Shown here: piece after piece, positions 14,189 to 15,507 of the stretch
Layout of the letters: the number at the start of each line of letters is the position of its first letter
Position numbering within the stretch: position 1 is the stretch's first letter
From: Acidobacteriota bacterium
Lineage (GTDB): Bacteria; Acidobacteriota; Terriglobia; UBA7540
DNA length: 15,507 nucleotides
NCBI GenBank assembly: GCA_003224635.1
Contig: QHZK01000069.1
Location: 1-15,507 of the forward strand
Reading direction: 5' to 3'
Position numbers and translations under genes: made by a program
Notes under the pieces: model-generated
Told to the model about the DNA's origin: nothing
Databases searched by the model: none
Seen by the model: only the letters and a program-made list of their open reading frames with translations

Positions 14189-14566
14189 ATGCGCGAGCGC
14201 GCCGCGTATCCCTACGAGACCCGTCTCAACATCCTCTATCCGGCTCTCGAAGTTGTCGAGATCCAGCCCTTGATCGACGCCTGCCAGTTCCAGTGGTACA
14301 ACCAGACCCTCTGTAAGGTGAATGACTCTGTCGTCCGCCTTGGCGTGATGCAAGGCGAGTATCACTGGCATAAGCACGACGCCGACGACGAGTTTTTCTA
14401 CGTCGTTGAGGGCCAGTTTATCATCGATCTCGAGGGGCGTTCGGTCACACTCGGCCCGCGACAGGGCTTCGTCGTACCGCACGGGGTCACGCATCGCACG
14501 CGCGCGCCCGTGCGCAGCGTGATTCTCATGGTGGAAACGGCGAGCATTGTGCCCACAGGTGATTGA
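14189..14566 (+). CDS. Cupin-domain protein
   Basis: This 125-residue single-domain cupin contains GEYHWHKHDADDEFFYVVEG, supplying the H-x-H and Glu metal ligands, and the second motif VPHGVTHRTRAP with His. Small cupins of this form bind a divalent metal; the reaction cannot be named. Length is normal for small cupins. AGGA precedes ATG 14189 by about eight bases. It lies 124 bases after the PH-domain gene and 10 bases before a half-attC. It shares little residue-level sequence with the cupin at 9651, apart from the cupin motifs. Confidence 0.85.
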   Translation: MRERAAYPYETRLNILYPALEVVEIQPLIDACQFQWYNQTLCKVNDSVVRLGVMQGEYHWHKHDADDEFFYVVEGQFIIDLEGRSVTLGPRQGFVVPHGVTHRTRAPVRSVILMVETASIVPTGD

Positions 14567-14576
14567 GAGCGGGGCC

Positions 14577-14612
14577 GCCTAACAAGCGCTTGAGCTGACG
14601 GCCCGCGGCGGC
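14577..14612 (+). other. Half attC, left arm only (after second cupin)
   Basis: The left core GCCTAAC (14577-14583) with arm AAGCGCTTGAGCTGACGG, close to attC site 3's left arm. No complementary arm with a GTTRRRY core was found downstream. The following frame opens inside the site. Confidence 0.6.
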
Positions 14613-14621
14613 CGCCTCTGG

Positions 14622-14971
14622 TGCGAGCGAAACAGCGACGCCGATTCGCCGAACGCCTCTCTCTGGACCCTATTAGAGATTCATCGTAAGCAGTTCGGAA
14701 AGATCATCGTCCGCGGTGTCAGCACGGCCGGCGCCGCCCGGCGGCAGGCGGACGATCATCTGGCGGCGCTGAGCGAAGGGTCATCGCACCCCACGGCCGA
14801 GAGCTCGCGCGGATGTCCTGGCTGGAGTTCGCCTTGAACCCATTTCCCGATCTGTTCGCCGCGCCCCCAGGCGGGGTGAGCGCCAAGGTGAAGGACGCGC
14901 TACTTAACAAACGGTTCACGGACCCCCAGATTGGCGTCGCGTACGATCGGCTTTGCATTCGCCGGCGATGA
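14622..14971 (+). pseudogene. Unrecognised protein fragment, frameshifted
   Basis: The frame starting near 14622 reads NASLWTLLEIHRKQFGKIIV then RGVSTAGAARRQADDHLAAL, with no start codon. Near 14777 the protein-like signal moves to the next frame: VIAPHGRELARMSWLEFALN, then PFPDLFAAPPGG and DALLNKRFTDPQIGVAYDR, ending at TGA 14969-14971. Two fragments of one or two genes are possible. No family is recognised. The lack of a start and the shift indicate decay. Confidence 0.4.
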
Positions 14972-15110
14972 CGTTCGGCTGGTTTGCGCGCATACGTTGC
15001 CCGCGTCGAACGCCTCTACCCGGGTCCTTCTGAAGTGCGGCTTCCGCCATACCGGTACCGTCCTTGACCCCGACGACGGGCCGGTCTGGCGCTGGGAGCG
15101 CGGCCCATAG
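14946..15110 (+). pseudogene. GNAT acetyltransferase C-terminal fragment
   Basis: The frame reads FAFAGDDVRLVCAHTLPASN, ASTRVLLKCGFRHTG, and VLDPDDGPVWRWERGP, ending at TAG 15108. The N-x-A-S-x-R-V-L-x-K-x-G-F pattern is the C-terminal motif of GNAT acetyltransferases of the RimJ type, where the acetyl-CoA contact loop comes earlier. The acetyl-CoA-binding region is absent, so this is a tail only, overlapping the unknown fragment upstream by about 25 bases in another frame. Nothing shows an own start or ribosome site. Confidence 0.6.
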
Positions 15111-15129
15111 GCCACGCCCGCGGCATGTC

Positions 15130-15150
15130 GTCTAATAGGCAGTGGGGGAC
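15130..15150 (+). other. Weak half attC-like sequence
   Basis: GTCTAAT (15130-15136) resembles a left core with one mismatch and is followed by AGGCAG, but not by the usual arm. The preceding CGCGGCATGTCGTC block (15119-15132) is shared with 13475-13488, which supports it as a decayed boundary. There is no right arm. Confidence 0.35.
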
Positions 15151-15204
15151 AGGGGAAGGATCGTTGACCTCCATGTGGAGTCCTGTGACCAGAGAGGATT
15201 CGGC

Positions 15205-15507
15205 ATGAGCGACCACGTTGCGTCGAATGGCTTTAGAACGTGCGTGACCGCGACGCTGTCGGTGAGGAACTGGGCCCGGGCGGTCGCGTTCTACAAGGCC
15301 GCCTTCGGCGCCAAGGAGTTGTATCGCGTCGAGGGCGGCGGCGTTGCCCAGCTGTCGGTGTCCGGCGCGGAGTTCTGGGTCGCCGAAGAGTCCCCGCAGA
15401 ACCTCAACTTCAGCCCCGAGTCCTTGGGCGGCGGCTCGGTTCGGATGTTGCTCGTCGTCGAAGACCCTCTAGCGGTGTGCGAGCGGGCTGTCGCAGCGGG
15501 CGCGACG
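15205..15507 (+). CDS. VOC-fold protein, 3' end outside window
   Basis: ATG 15205 (GAGAGGA upstream) starts a frame that is still open at the window end, 101 codons in. It reads VTATLSVRNWARAVAFYKAA, FGAKELYRVEGGGVAQLSVS, GAEFWVAEESPQNLNFSPES, the N-terminal module of a vicinal oxygen chelate protein of the PhnB/glyoxalase-like group. About 30-40 further residues would be expected. It is the second VOC gene in the array and differs clearly from the one at 12205, so not a recent duplicate. Confidence 0.85.
   Translation, partial: MSDHVASNGFRTCVTATLSVRNWARAVAFYKAAFGAKELYRVEGGGVAQLSVSGAEFWVAEESPQNLNFSPESLGGGSVRMLLVVEDPLAVCERAVAAGAT

Noticed and set aside
8018..15136. CRISPR array or REP-type intergenic repeats
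   Set aside because: The repeats are spaced by whole genes, have conserved RYYYAAC/GTTRRRY cores and asymmetric arms, and follow an integron integrase. They fit attC sites rather than CRISPR or REP elements.

Overview
The window is high-GC bacterial DNA with two unlike halves. Left of about 6.7 kb it is a scrambled zone of truncated and frameshifted genes between insertion-sequence remnants. Right of that it is an integron: a decayed integron integrase followed by a long run of small, unrelated genes on the + strand, separated by attC-type recombination sites. No ribosomal RNA, tRNA or phylogenetic marker was found, so the host is not named. The unrelated gene contents and mixed attC sites fit a soil, sediment or freshwater bacterium, but that is inference.

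Left zone (1-6740). The window opens inside the C-terminal end of an IS1-family-like transposase whose terminal inverted repeat ends at 197 and cuts off a DUF72 gene (minus strand). Next come a frameshifted N-terminal remnant of a plasmid/ICE-type DNA methylase-helicase (1079-1722), joined directly to a frameshifted DUF2182 membrane-protein remnant (1724-2214). Two intact housekeeping-type genes follow: an exodeoxyribonuclease III (minus, 2586-3359) and a histidine phosphatase (plus, 4538-5329). Scattered unrecognised fragments lie between and after them. A second copy of the same insertion-sequence end, in inverted orientation, starts at 6423 and carries an internally deleted transposase.

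Integron (about 6740-15507). The intI pseudogene keeps the integron-specific region and the H-x-x-R, GH and tyrosine motifs, but it has lost its N-terminal half and has a one-base deletion near 6867. Its 3' end faces the array, so it is transcribed in the same direction as the cassettes, unlike the common divergent arrangement. A short attI-like stretch with core GTTAGAT (7515) leads into the first cassette.

Genes in array order: GNAT acetyltransferase; secreted HExxH metallopeptidase-like protein (frameshifted); cupin; membrane protein; dihydrofolate-reductase/RibD-like protein (amber-interrupted); DUF6174-type lipoprotein; VOC-fold protein; membrane-anchored coiled-coil protein; a pair of overlapping small membrane proteins; PH-domain-like membrane protein; second cupin; broken fragments including a GNAT tail; and a second VOC protein running off the window. 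Five attC sites are complete and foldable, each with unpaired bases on one arm. Six further boundaries keep only the left arm (RYYYAAC plus following arm) with no matching GTTRRRY arm. The array may therefore be split into single-gene mobile cassettes (7516-10819) and larger multi-gene blocks bounded by intact sites. The half-sites and the same-direction decayed integrase are the most unusual features.
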